Positions 36,022 to 43,708 of a stretch of 64,000 bases of DNA are shown here, piece by piece. The stretch covers positions 124,001 through 188,000 of the forward strand of contig CAWDLZ010000004.1 of the NCBI GenBank assembly GCA_963803265.1, given 5' to 3'. Within the stretch, counting starts at the first letter, position 1, and each line of letters opens with the position of its first letter. A program made the translations under genes and the position numbers. Under the pieces are notes generated by a model. That model was given only the letters and a program-made list of their open reading frames with translations. It did not search any database and was not told the DNA's origin. The stretch is from CAIKMD01 sp963803265. Lineage in GTDB: Bacteria; Pseudomonadota; Alphaproteobacteria; ATCC43930; CGMCC-115725.

Positions 36022-37646
36022 CCCGCCTTATTCACGACGGGAGCGATTGTAGGCTGGCGGATGTAGCGTAAGCCGCTGATTGCGAGCATGATTCTGTTGT
36101 CAGGACAGAGTCGAAGCCGCGATCACGGAGCGCCACATCCGCCATGAACAAAGATAACCTCCTGCCGTTTTCCCTGCCAGCGATTTGCCGCAAGAAAGTG
36201 AGCGTAGCTTTCGACGGCGGGATGCTGTCGTCGGATGCGGGCGTGCTGCTGCTGCGCGGGGTCGAGCGGCATCTGGGCGTTGCAGCGCGCCTCGCGACCT
36301 GCCTGAAGGATCGCCGTGATTCCGATCGCATCGATCACACGGTCGAGGAGATGCTGCGGCTTCGGATGTTTGCGATCGCGGCGGGGTACGAGGACGCCAA
36401 CGACTGCAACAAACTGCGGGACGACCCGGTATTCAAGATGGCGGTGGGCCGAGCACCGGGAAGCGGCGAGGCGCTGTGCTCGCAACCGACCATGTCGCGG
36501 TTGGAGAATGCGCCGTCGCGGATCGAGATCGCGCGACTGATGCTGGCGCTGGTGGATCAGTTCTGTGCCAGTTACGCGCGGGCGCCGGCTTCGATTATTC
36601 TCGACATCGACGACACCTTCGACGCGGTGCATGGCCGGCAGCAGTTATCGCTGTTCAACGCGCATTACGACGAACGCTGCTTCCTGCCGATCCATATCTA
36701 CGAGGGGACGAGCGGCAAGCCCGTTGCCGTCATCCTGCGCAGCGGCAAGACGCCGGGCGGGATCGAAGTGCGCACGATCCTGAAGCATGTCATTGCCCGC
36801 ATTCGCCGGCACTGGCCGAAGGTTGACATCCTGGTGCGCGGTGACAGCCACTACGGTCGAGTCAAGGCGATGGATTGGTGCGAAGCCAATGGGATTGGCT
36901 ACATCTTCGGCTTCGGCGGCAACCCGGTGCTCGCCGGCATGATCCGGTCGGTTGCCGACGCGGTGTGCGTCGAGCGCGCGGTGACCGGAACCGAGAAGCT
37001 GCGCCGCTGGAGCACGCTGCGTTACGGCGCCAAGAGTTGGCAAAGACAGCGCCGTGTCGTCGCCCGGATCGAGGCGACGAAGCTCGGCCTCGATGTCCGT
37101 TACGTCGTCACCTCGCTCAAGGGCAGCGCCAAGCATCTCTATGAGACAGTCTACTGTGGCCGCGGCCAAGCGGAGAACTTCATCAAGCTACACAAGGCCC
37201 AGCTCGCCTCGGATCGTACGTCGTGCCGTGACCCGCGGGCCAATCAGATGCGCCTCATCCTGCACACGGCGGCTTATTGGCTGCTTCTCACTCTGCGCGC
37301 TGCCGCGCCCAAGCGTTCCTCTTGGAGAACGGCCGAGTTCACGACGCTGCGATTGCGGCTGATCAAGATCGCCGCCCGCGTCGTCGAGGGCGCCGCTCGA
37401 ATTCGCCTCTGGCTGCCGACAGCTTGCCCGGACGCAGCGATCTTCCGGCTGCTCGCCGGCCGCTTCGCCGCTGCGGGACCATGACCCACGGGGCGATGTG
37501 CCCCGCCGAACCCTTCCCGCAACCTCCAGCCCTCGACCCAATAAAATCCCGATCAGCGTCGTAACGAACGCGATGGATCAGCCTTGTCACACTTCAAAAG
37601 AATCGTGGTGCGCCGAAAATCGCGCTACGCTCGTGAATACAAACGG
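36022..37646 (+). mobile_element. Insertion sequence copy 1 (IS1380-like, 1625 bp)
   Basis: The ends are defined by the identical junctions to copy 2 and by CTAG on both sides (36018-36021 and 37647-37650). Terminal inverted repeats are weak at the tip (CCCGCCTT left, CCGTTTGT right when reversed) but share ATTCACGA directly inside (36030-36037; reversed at 37631-37638). It encodes one DDE transposase. It differs from copy 2 at three positions seen by eye: 36094, 36112 and 36824. The 4-bp duplication and size fit the IS1380 family. Confidence 0.88.
36144..37484 (+). CDS. IS1380-family-like transposase, copy 1
   Basis: A 446-residue DDE transposase. Putative catalytic Asp residues lie in ILDIDDTFDAVHG and ILVRGDSHYGRVKAMDWCE, and the third acidic residue is likely in the YETVYCGRGQAENFIKLHK region. 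AIAAGYEDANDCNKLRDDPVFK and HTAAYWLLLTLRAAAPK are typical of this IS1380/Tnp_DDE_dom group. The start is ATG 36144, following the left end by about 120 bases. The frame is complete and identical at the protein level to copy 2, so the element is probably active or very recently active. Confidence 0.9.
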   Translation: MNKDNLLPFSLPAICRKKVSVAFDGGMLSSDAGVLLLRGVERHLGVAARLATCLKDRRDSDRIDHTVEEMLRLRMFAIAAGYEDANDCNKLRDDPVFKMAVGRAPGSGEALCSQPTMSRLENAPSRIEIARLMLALVDQFCASYARAPASIILDIDDTFDAVHGRQQLSLFNAHYDERCFLPIHIYEGTSGKPVAVILRSGKTPGGIEVRTILKHVIARIRRHWPKVDILVRGDSHYGRVKAMDWCEANGIGYIFGFGGNPVLAGMIRSVADAVCVERAVTGTEKLRRWSTLRYGAKSWQRQRRVVARIEATKLGLDVRYVVTSLKGSAKHLYETVYCGRGQAENFIKLHKAQLASDRTSCRDPRANQMRLILHTAAYWLLLTLRAAAPKRSSWRTAEFTTLRLRLIKIAARVVEGAARIRLWLPTACPDAAIFRLLAGRFAAAGP

Positions 37647-37650
37647 CTAG

Positions 37651-39275
37651 CCCGCCTTATTCACGACGGGAGCGATTGTAGGCTGGCGGATGTAGCGTAA
37701 GCCGCTGATTGCGAGCATGATTTTGTTGTCAGGACAGAGTTGAAGCCGCGATCACGGAGCGCCACATCCGCCATGAACAAAGATAACCTCCTGCCGTTTT
37801 CCCTGCCAGCGATTTGCCGCAAGAAAGTGAGCGTAGCTTTCGACGGCGGGATGCTGTCGTCGGATGCGGGCGTGCTGCTGCTGCGCGGGGTCGAGCGGCA
37901 TCTGGGCGTTGCAGCGCGCCTCGCGACCTGCCTGAAGGATCGCCGTGATTCCGATCGCATCGATCACACGGTCGAGGAGATGCTGCGGCTTCGGATGTTT
38001 GCGATCGCGGCGGGGTACGAGGACGCCAACGACTGCAACAAACTGCGGGACGACCCGGTATTCAAGATGGCGGTGGGCCGAGCACCGGGAAGCGGCGAGG
38101 CGCTGTGCTCGCAACCGACCATGTCGCGGTTGGAGAATGCGCCGTCGCGGATCGAGATCGCGCGACTGATGCTGGCGCTGGTGGATCAGTTCTGTGCCAG
38201 TTACGCGCGGGCGCCGGCTTCGATTATTCTCGACATCGACGACACCTTCGACGCGGTGCATGGCCGGCAGCAGTTATCGCTGTTCAACGCGCATTACGAC
38301 GAACGCTGCTTCCTGCCGATCCATATCTACGAGGGGACGAGCGGCAAGCCCGTTGCCGTCATCCTGCGCAGCGGCAAGACGCCGGGCGGGATCGAAGTGC
38401 GCACGATCCTGAAGCATGTCATTGCCCGCATTCGCCGGCACTGGCCGAAGGTCGACATCCTGGTGCGCGGTGACAGCCACTACGGTCGAGTCAAGGCGAT
38501 GGATTGGTGCGAAGCCAATGGGATTGGCTACATCTTCGGCTTCGGCGGCAACCCGGTGCTCGCCGGCATGATCCGGTCGGTTGCCGACGCGGTGTGCGTC
38601 GAGCGCGCGGTGACCGGAACCGAGAAGCTGCGCCGCTGGAGCACGCTGCGTTACGGCGCCAAGAGTTGGCAAAGACAGCGCCGTGTCGTCGCCCGGATCG
38701 AGGCGACGAAGCTCGGCCTCGATGTCCGTTACGTCGTCACCTCGCTCAAGGGCAGCGCCAAGCATCTCTATGAGACAGTCTACTGTGGCCGCGGCCAAGC
38801 GGAGAACTTCATCAAGCTACACAAGGCCCAGCTCGCCTCGGATCGTACGTCGTGCCGTGACCCGCGGGCCAATCAGATGCGCCTCATCCTGCACACGGCG
38901 GCTTATTGGCTGCTTCTCACTCTGCGCGCTGCCGCGCCCAAGCGTTCCTCTTGGAGAACGGCCGAGTTCACGACGCTGCGATTGCGGCTGATCAAGATCG
39001 CCGCCCGCGTCGTCGAGGGCGCCGCTCGAATTCGCCTCTGGCTGCCGACAGCTTGCCCGGACGCAGCGATCTTCCGGCTGCTCGCCGGCCGCTTCGCCGC
39101 TGCGGGACCATGACCCACGGGGCGATGTGCCCCGCCGAACCCTTCCCGCAACCTCCAGCCCTCGACCCAATAAAATCCCGATCAGCGTCGTAACGAACGC
39201 GATGGATCAGCCTTGTCACACTTCAAAAGAATCGTGGTGCGCCGAAAATCGCGCTACGCTCGTGAATACAAACGG
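37651..39275 (+). mobile_element. Insertion sequence copy 2 (IS1380-like, 1625 bp), tandem with copy 1
   Basis: Same length, orientation and ends as copy 1, separated only by one CTAG (37647-37650), and followed by CTAG at 39276-39279. The array is CTAG-IS-CTAG-IS-CTAG. Three base differences from copy 1 were seen in 1625 positions, so the duplication is young. Confidence 0.88.
37773..39113 (+). CDS. IS1380-family-like transposase, copy 2
   Basis: Identical protein of 446 residues to copy 1; the one coding difference seen (38453, GTC for GTT) is silent. The frame is open back to 37740 because a base change removes an upstream stop, but the homologous start is ATG 37773. Confidence 0.9.
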   Translation: MNKDNLLPFSLPAICRKKVSVAFDGGMLSSDAGVLLLRGVERHLGVAARLATCLKDRRDSDRIDHTVEEMLRLRMFAIAAGYEDANDCNKLRDDPVFKMAVGRAPGSGEALCSQPTMSRLENAPSRIEIARLMLALVDQFCASYARAPASIILDIDDTFDAVHGRQQLSLFNAHYDERCFLPIHIYEGTSGKPVAVILRSGKTPGGIEVRTILKHVIARIRRHWPKVDILVRGDSHYGRVKAMDWCEANGIGYIFGFGGNPVLAGMIRSVADAVCVERAVTGTEKLRRWSTLRYGAKSWQRQRRVVARIEATKLGLDVRYVVTSLKGSAKHLYETVYCGRGQAENFIKLHKAQLASDRTSCRDPRANQMRLILHTAAYWLLLTLRAAAPKRSSWRTAEFTTLRLRLIKIAARVVEGAARIRLWLPTACPDAAIFRLLAGRFAAAGP

Positions 39276-39551
39276 CTAGGCTCAAAGGATAAGGTATGGA
39301 ACGGGGTAGCTCTTTGCCACAATCACCATGCGGCGTTCGATAAACATTATCTTTGGGTCGATCCGACAGGCCATGAAATTAAGCTGCGCCCGGACATCTT
39401 AAACATCGCAAAGACGGATGACGCTGCGAAAGTATTTACAGAGAACACTAGGAAGAAGCTAGCTGTCCCAACAAGTTTATCCCTTCAACCACGTCCTGCG
39501 ATGTTTGTGCAACGCTATAAATATTTTGATAAATCTTATGACTGGGCCTGA
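39276..39551 (+). pseudogene. HNH endonuclease, 3' part
   Basis: After CTAG the frame reads GSKDKVWNGVALCHNHHAAFDKHY, the second half of the HNH domain with its Asn and second His, then about 60 more residues ending KYFDKSYDWA. It follows the 5' part in exact frame once both IS copies and the extra CTAGs are removed. In the present sequence the segment can only be read as a tail fused to an IS-derived frame from 39213, without HNH function. The last codons overlap the Vsr start. Confidence 0.83.
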
Positions 39552-40009
39552 GCGTCCTTTGGTGCGCGGCGTTTCTCCTGGACGATCGCGGATTATGCGG
39601 TCGATCAAGGGAAAAAATACCAAGCCTGAGTTGCTCGTGCGAAAAATTCTAACGCGCCTCGGATACCGGTACCGGTTGCACCCGTCCAAGATTCCCGGAC
39701 GTCCAGACGTTGCATTTATCGGGCGGCGGAAGGCGATTTTTGTGCATGGTTGTTTCTGGCATCAACATTCAGAACCAGCCTGTCCGCTCCGAAAGGTTCC
39801 GCACTCGAATACCGAATACTGGGGGCCAAAGATGGCTCGCAATCGCGCACGAGACAAAGAAGAATCTTAGGCAGCTAGCTAGCCTTGGTTGGAGCGTTCT
39901 AATCGTCTGGGAATGCGAGCTTCTCGCCGAAGATAAGGTGACGAGACGGCTGCGCAAGTTTCTCTCTCCACCGGCGGCATCCGGCGGAATAGCATGTGCG
40001 GACGCGTGA
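39538..40009 (+). pseudogene. vsr: Very short patch repair endonuclease (Vsr), frameshifted
   Basis: Starts at ATG 39538 inside the HNH stop region. The typical Vsr pattern follows: RSRIMRSIKGKNTKPELLVR, GRPDVAFIGRRKAIFVHGCF, the zinc/catalytic HGCFWHQH, then RKVPHSNTEYWGPKMARNR. The frame closes at 39870 after RDKEES, whereas the conserved continuation RQLASLGWSVLIVWECELL lies one base over and ends at 40009. A single extra base near 39858-39863 accounts for this. Vsr nicks T:G mismatches formed by deamination of 5-methylcytosine at the methyltransferase's sites, so a partner of the upstream enzyme is expected. The lost C-terminus includes the conserved WEC. Confidence 0.82.
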
Positions 40010-40021
40010 AGCTCGCCGACG
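39982..40021 (+). repeat. 40-bp exact copy of the SRAP gene start
   Basis: Bases 39982-40021 are identical to 42380-42419, which contain the ATG and first nine codons of the SRAP gene (MCGRVKLAD). The match ends abruptly on both sides. It marks the right junction of the restriction-modification cassette. Confidence 0.9.
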
Positions 40022-40272
40022 CGGTCCGCATCCAGCTTCACGCGCTCGCCTACAATCTCGGCAATTTCATGCGGACGTTGGCGATGCCCGAGGCCGCGCA
40101 ACCGTGGTCCCTGACGAGCCTGCGGGAAAAGCTGATCAAGACCGGCGCGAAGGTCGTGAGCCATGGCCGCTACGTTTTGTTCCAGATCGCCGAAGTCGCG
40201 GTACCGAGGAAATTGTTTGGGGAAATTCTGCGGCTTATTGACGGGCTGCGACAAAGACCGGCTCCGGCGTAG
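39994..40272 (+). pseudogene. Transposase C-terminal fragment fused to a copy of the SRAP start
   Basis: The 92-codon frame begins with the duplicated SRAP start (MCGRVKLAD), then switches to VRIQLHALAYNLGNFMRTLA and WSLTSLREKLIKTGAKVVSH, which is the C-terminal end of a DDE transposase of the IS1380 group different from the tandem copies. GRYVLFQIAEVAVPR closes the recognisable part. The catalytic part is gone; a chimeric product could be made from the SRAP-like start but no function is expected. Confidence 0.8.
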
Positions 40273-40622
40273 GAACCGGGAGGGACAGATACCACGACGG
40301 GAGGAGTGTGTCCGAGTGAGGAGGAAAATGGCGAAGTCAGCGATTCTGGAACGGTTCGCGCCACCCAAAGGGCCGGTAGCCATCTGCGCCACCGTCTGGC
40401 TTGCAGGAAGGCCGGAAAAGCGAGAATATTCACGCCAGATTGGATCTCATCTGGGGAATTCCGGCTTACAGCGATAAACCGACTACGGTGCGACACTGAA
40501 TCGTCTTGAGAATTTCCTGTTTCCGCGGCACGATAATTTAAGATGACGATATGTGATTCCTAAATCATCAATCCGTCATCGACCGTGGTCATTTTGGGAT
40601 TTCATTTTTCAGGGGGCACATC
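40273..40622 (+). other. Non-coding stretch between transposase fragment and RTX-like gene
   Basis: No convincing gene. The first part (to about 40490) is probably 3' DNA of the decayed insertion sequence; the rest (40500-40622) is AT-richer and must carry the promoter of the RTX-like gene, whose RBS is AGGGGG just before 40623. Confidence 0.45.
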
Positions 40623-41594
40623 ATGAGCGACGCCACCTATGTCGGGACCGCCGGCGGCAGCCTCAGCGTCGGCAACGGCAACAGCACGATCGACGGCACG
40701 GCGGGCAACGAGAACATCCAAGCCGGCAACGGCGCCGATACCGTCTCTGCTGGGTTCAATGACAAGATCAGCCTCGGCAACGGCAATGACACTGTCCTTG
40801 GCGGCAACAACGACACGAGCCAGGCAGGCAACAACGACACGATCCAGGCAGGCAACGGAAACGACACGATCTATGGCTACTCAAACATCCATGTCACCCT
40901 GGGCAATGGCCACGACCTCGTGATCGTCGGGGGAGGCGCCGTGATTACCGCTGGCAATGGCAACGATACGGTCTTCGCGGCAGACGGAAGTACCATAACG
41001 CTTGGCAACGGCGCCGACACCGTGTTCACGGGAACCAACATCGTCCTTAACCTCGGCAACGGCAACGACACTGTCAGCACTGTCAGCACTGGCAGCGCTG
41101 GCATCAACGACATAATCAAAGCCGGCAATGGGGCAGACGTTATTTCGGTCGGGGCGAACGGCGACATCACCCTCGGCAATGGCCAGGACAGCGTGACAGC
41201 CGGGTCGGGCGCAGCGATTATCGCCGGCAACGGCGCCGACACGGTGAGCGCGGGAAGCGGTAGCACCATAGCGCTCGGCAACGGCGCCGATACGGTGGTC
41301 GCGGGAGCAACCGACATCATAAAACTCGGCAACGGCGCGGACATAATTTACGCCGCGTCGGGCGACACGATAACGGTCGGCAACGGTCACGATACCTTCG
41401 TGTTCGGCGTGAGCCCCGGCACGACGACCATGGGGCTAATCGGCCCGGTCACGATCCACGGCTTCAATCCGAGTAACGACGTGATCAAGATCGCCACCAC
41501 TTTGGCGAACTGGGATTCGAGCTACACCGCGCTCACCGCTTCGCACCTCACCACCAACGGCAGCGGGGACGCGGTGATAACCCTCGAACTCTAG
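40623..41594 (+). CDS. RTX-like GNGxDTV-repeat protein, C-terminus frameshifted
   Basis: A 323-residue acidic protein made of about 16 repeats of the GNGxDTV type, spaced about 17-20 residues apart (for example SLGNGNDTVLGG, AGNGADTVSAG, TVGNGHDTFVFG). This is the pattern of RTX calcium-binding beta-roll proteins exported by type I secretion. There is no signal peptide. The frame stops at 41592-41594 after TLEL, but one base over it continues as SSGDTITLAGVSASSLHASD then FLFVA, ending at 41667. This is a typical C-terminal type I signal with a hydrophobic end. A single extra base at about 41583-41588 shifts it out. No secretion genes are adjacent. Confidence 0.8.
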   Translation: MSDATYVGTAGGSLSVGNGNSTIDGTAGNENIQAGNGADTVSAGFNDKISLGNGNDTVLGGNNDTSQAGNNDTIQAGNGNDTIYGYSNIHVTLGNGHDLVIVGGGAVITAGNGNDTVFAADGSTITLGNGADTVFTGTNIVLNLGNGNDTVSTVSTGSAGINDIIKAGNGADVISVGANGDITLGNGQDSVTAGSGAAIIAGNGADTVSAGSGSTIALGNGADTVVAGATDIIKLGNGADIIYAASGDTITVGNGHDTFVFGVSPGTTTMGLIGPVTIHGFNPSNDVIKIATTLANWDSSYTALTASHLTTNGSGDAVITLEL

Positions 41595-41796
41595 CGGCGA
41601 CACGATCACGCTCGCGGGCGTCAGCGCCTCAAGCCTCCACGCGAGCGACTTTCTCTTCGTGGCGTGAACGGCACCGACAGGTCGCGGGCGCAAGCCACGC
41701 TCTAGCTGTGGCGCCTCAATAGGTTGTTTCCGGTCAGGCCGAGTCTGCTGATGGGCGGCATCGATCCTATACTGCCATGAGGTCGAACCCACCCGG

Positions 41797-41937
41797 GCAA
41801 GCGACGATCCCGACAATCCCGAGCTGACCATGAAGGATTTTCGGCGCGCCCGGCCCGTCGCCGTCGCCATGCCCGAGCTTATCGCGGCCGCCAAACGCGC
41901 GCGCGGACGCCCGAAGCTCGCCCGTCCGCTAGCGCAT
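41797..41937 (+). pseudogene. Probable BrnA antitoxin N-terminal remnant
   Basis: One frame reads DDPDNPELTMKDFRRARPV then AMPELIAAAKRARGRPK, which resembles the N-terminal linker of BrnA-type antitoxins (NPEWTEEDFxRARP, then a KRGRGRPK basic box). It has no clear start, and it is cut off by the repeat that begins at 41938. No intact BrnT toxin is seen. The stretch 41668-41796 between the RTX-like gene and this remnant shows nothing else recognisable. Confidence 0.4.
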
Positions 41938-42098
41938 GCCCCGAGCTCGCGGCGCTCGACGAGATGATCGATTTCTGCCTCGAGCGGGGGTTTTGATAGC
42001 GGCGTCCGATAGCCCTTGACGACGCTCCGGGGATGCCCATGCTTGGCGGAAAGCATGGAGATGCCCGAAATGCCTACGAACCGCGCGGAACAGATTCG
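41938..42098 (+). repeat. Right copy of the imperfect direct repeat
   Basis: Counterpart of 32948-33133. It encodes a stray end of a polyprenyl synthase (ELAALDEMIDFCLERGF then stop at 41994-41996), followed by the flank and the first codons of the small coiled-coil gene. The left and right copies differ at about one base in ten, so the duplication is not recent or came from a related strain. Confidence 0.85.
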
Positions 42099-42318
42099 CG
42101 AACGACTTCAGCAAATCGATGTCCGCTCCGAAGAGGTCACCGCCGAGATCGAGTCGCTCGGGCAGCACCCGCGCGCTTTTAACGATACCGAGTGGCAGGC
42201 CGAGGTCGGCCTTCCGAAAAGAGACGAGCTCGACAAGGAGCAACAAATGCTGCTCGATGAGCGCAAGCGCCTGCTCGAGGAATACGACCGGCTTCCCTCC
42301 GATCTGAAGAAAACCTGA
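42055..42318 (+). CDS. Small predicted coiled-coil protein
   Basis: An 87-residue hydrophilic protein rich in Glu, Lys, Arg and Leu, with heptad-like runs (RAEQIRERLQQIDVRSEEV and KEQQMLLDERKRLLEEYDRL), predicted helical. Alternative ATGs at 42061 and 42070 are possible; the last has GGAG at a better distance. Its first 13 codons have a truncated copy at 33096. It precedes the SRAP gene by 73 bases. Function unknown. Confidence 0.65.
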   Translation: MEMPEMPTNRAEQIRERLQQIDVRSEEVTAEIESLGQHPRAFNDTEWQAEVGLPKRDELDKEQQMLLDERKRLLEEYDRLPSDLKKT

Positions 42319-42379
42319 CGACGAATGATTCGAAGCCAATGCGCGCACCGCAAGGACATCGAAGAGCCGTTGCGCCGCG

Positions 42380-42419
42380 CGGCGGAATAGCATGTGCGGA
42401 CGCGTGAAGCTCGCCGACG
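42380..42419 (+). repeat. Original of the 40-bp repeat (SRAP gene start)
   Basis: Identical to 39982-40021. Here it continues into an intact SRAP gene, so this is the ancestral location and the upstream copy is the duplicate. Confidence 0.9.
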
Positions 42420-43060
42420 ACGTGACGGAGCTGCGCCAAGAGCTTGCCATCAAGTGGGACAAGCTCGGCGATTATCGGCCGCGCTACAATGTGGCGCCGA
42501 CGACGCCGGTGCCCGTCGTTACCTCGGCGAGGGCTGAGCGCACGCTCGAGTGGATGCGCTGGGGCTTGATTCCGGCCTGGGCCAAGGACGCAAAAATCTC
42601 ATACAGCACGTTCAACGCGCGCGCCGATAGCGTCGCGACGAAGCCGTCGTTTCGCGGCGCGTGGAAGGCGCACCGGCGCTGCCTCGTCGCGACCGCCGGC
42701 TTTTACGAATGGCGCAAGTCCGACAAGCAGCCGTTCTGCGTCGCGCTAGGCAACAAAGGCCCGATGCTCATGGCGGGGTTGTGGGAAGAATGGAAGCCGC
42801 CCGAGGGCGAGAAGGTGCGGTCCTGCACCATCATCACCACCGAGGCCAACCCGCTGATGGCGGCGATCCATGACCGGATGCCGGTCATCATCGGCCCCGA
42901 GGATTGGGCTGCGTGGCTCGGCGAGCAGCCGATCGCCGATCCGGCGGCGCTCTTAAGGCCGTTTCCGGCTGAGCGCCTGACCCTGTGGCCGGTCGATAAA
43001 CGCATCGGGAACGTCCAGAACCAGGGCCGCGAGCTGGCCGAGCCGATCCGCGCCGCGTGA
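42392..43060 (+). CDS. SRAP domain protein (YedK/HMCES), abasic-site DNA-protein crosslinker
   Basis: A 222-residue SOS-response-associated peptidase family protein. The catalytic Cys2 in MCGR is present, with RYNVAPTTPVPVV, the Asn/Glu/His triad regions STFNARADSV, TAGFYEWRKS, and IHDRMPVII. These proteins form a thiazolidine crosslink to abasic sites in single-stranded DNA. The start is fixed by the need for Cys2. It marks the return to host sequence after the island. Confidence 0.92.
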   Translation: MCGRVKLADDVTELRQELAIKWDKLGDYRPRYNVAPTTPVPVVTSARAERTLEWMRWGLIPAWAKDAKISYSTFNARADSVATKPSFRGAWKAHRRCLVATAGFYEWRKSDKQPFCVALGNKGPMLMAGLWEEWKPPEGEKVRSCTIITTEANPLMAAIHDRMPVIIGPEDWAAWLGEQPIADPAALLRPFPAERLTLWPVDKRIGNVQNQGRELAEPIRAA

Positions 43061-43146
43061 TCGCGCTTCACAATCGCGCTAGGGCACGCACTGCGCGGCC
43101 GATGGCGGTTGCGGGCGGGCGCGCTTCCCGCTATAGGGCGCGGCGC

Positions 43147-43223
43147 CGGAGTGTAGCTCAGCCTGGTAGAGCACCGCTTTCGGGAGGCGGGGGCCGGAGG
43201 TTCAAATCCTCTCACTCCGACCA
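43147..43223 (+). tRNA. tRNA-Pro (anticodon CGG)
   Basis: A 77-base cloverleaf: acceptor stem CGGAGTG/CACTCCG, D-arm with AGCTCAGCCTGGTAGAGC, anticodon arm CCGCT-TTCGGGA-GGCGG with CGG at 34-36, T-loop GGTTCAAATCC and encoded CCA. It decodes CCG proline codons. It is 86 bases downstream of the SRAP stop. Confidence 0.93.
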
Positions 43224-43366
43224 ATTTCGGCCGCCCTTGTCCCGCGCCCGCGTAGCACCTTCCCTGAAGCGACCCGTGCCGGCGCGCGGCGGCCGCCGCG
43301 AAGCCGGCCTTGTTGGCGCGGGGCGGGACCAGCTAAACTCGGGCCTTGCGAGACGGAACGATAGCG

Positions 43367-43708
43367 ATGGCATTACGCGGGCAGAAAAGCGAGCCGACGG
43401 AGCTTCATCCGGGCGCGGGCGTGCGCGAGGCCGCGCGCATCGCCGAGCTGGAGAGCTGGGCCTGCGGACGGGCGCGCGCCCTGCGGATTTTCTACAGCCA
43501 TCTCGCCGCCTATGTCGTCATCAATTTCGTGCTGTTCATCATCGATTCGACCTCGCCGGGCCCGGCCTGGTTCTACGCGCCCTTGGTGGGCTGGGGTTTC
43601 GTGCTCGGCCTTCACGCGCTCCATGCCTTCGAGCTGTTGCCTTGGACCACGCAGGATTGGGAGAAACGCAAGGTGCGCGAGCTCGTCAACGAGAAGTTGC
43701 GGCAGTGA
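43367..43708 (+). CDS. 2TM domain-containing membrane protein
   Basis: A 113-residue protein with two transmembrane helices (YSHLAAYVVINFVLFII and YAPLVGWGFVLGLHALHAF) and a tail WEKRKVRELVNEKLR, the 2TM-domain pattern also found fused to histidine kinases. Function unknown. Its TGA overlaps the next ATG by one base. A TTG at 43346 in frame is a less likely start. Confidence 0.78.
   Translation: MALRGQKSEPTELHPGAGVREAARIAELESWACGRARALRIFYSHLAAYVVINFVLFIIDSTSPGPAWFYAPLVGWGFVLGLHALHAFELLPWTTQDWEKRKVRELVNEKLRQ

Noticed and set aside
39213..39551. Open frame from the IS right end into the HNH 3' part
   Set aside because: The first 21 codons are IS end sequence, not protein-like; only the part after 39276 belongs to the HNH gene.
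40623..41594. The regular repeats as a possible CRISPR array
   Set aside because: The repeats vary in sequence, lie in one reading frame and encode GNGxDTV units; there are no constant repeat/spacer units or cas genes.
43147..43223. tRNA-Pro as attachment site of the island
   Set aside because: The tRNA 3' end is not repeated near the island, no integrase gene is present, and the island edges lie elsewhere, in the polyprenyl synthase and SRAP repeats.
43057..43707. Upstream extension of the S41 protease frame through tRNA-Pro
   Set aside because: It runs across a clear tRNA and the 2TM gene; the lipobox signal and ATGA overlap fix the start at 43708.
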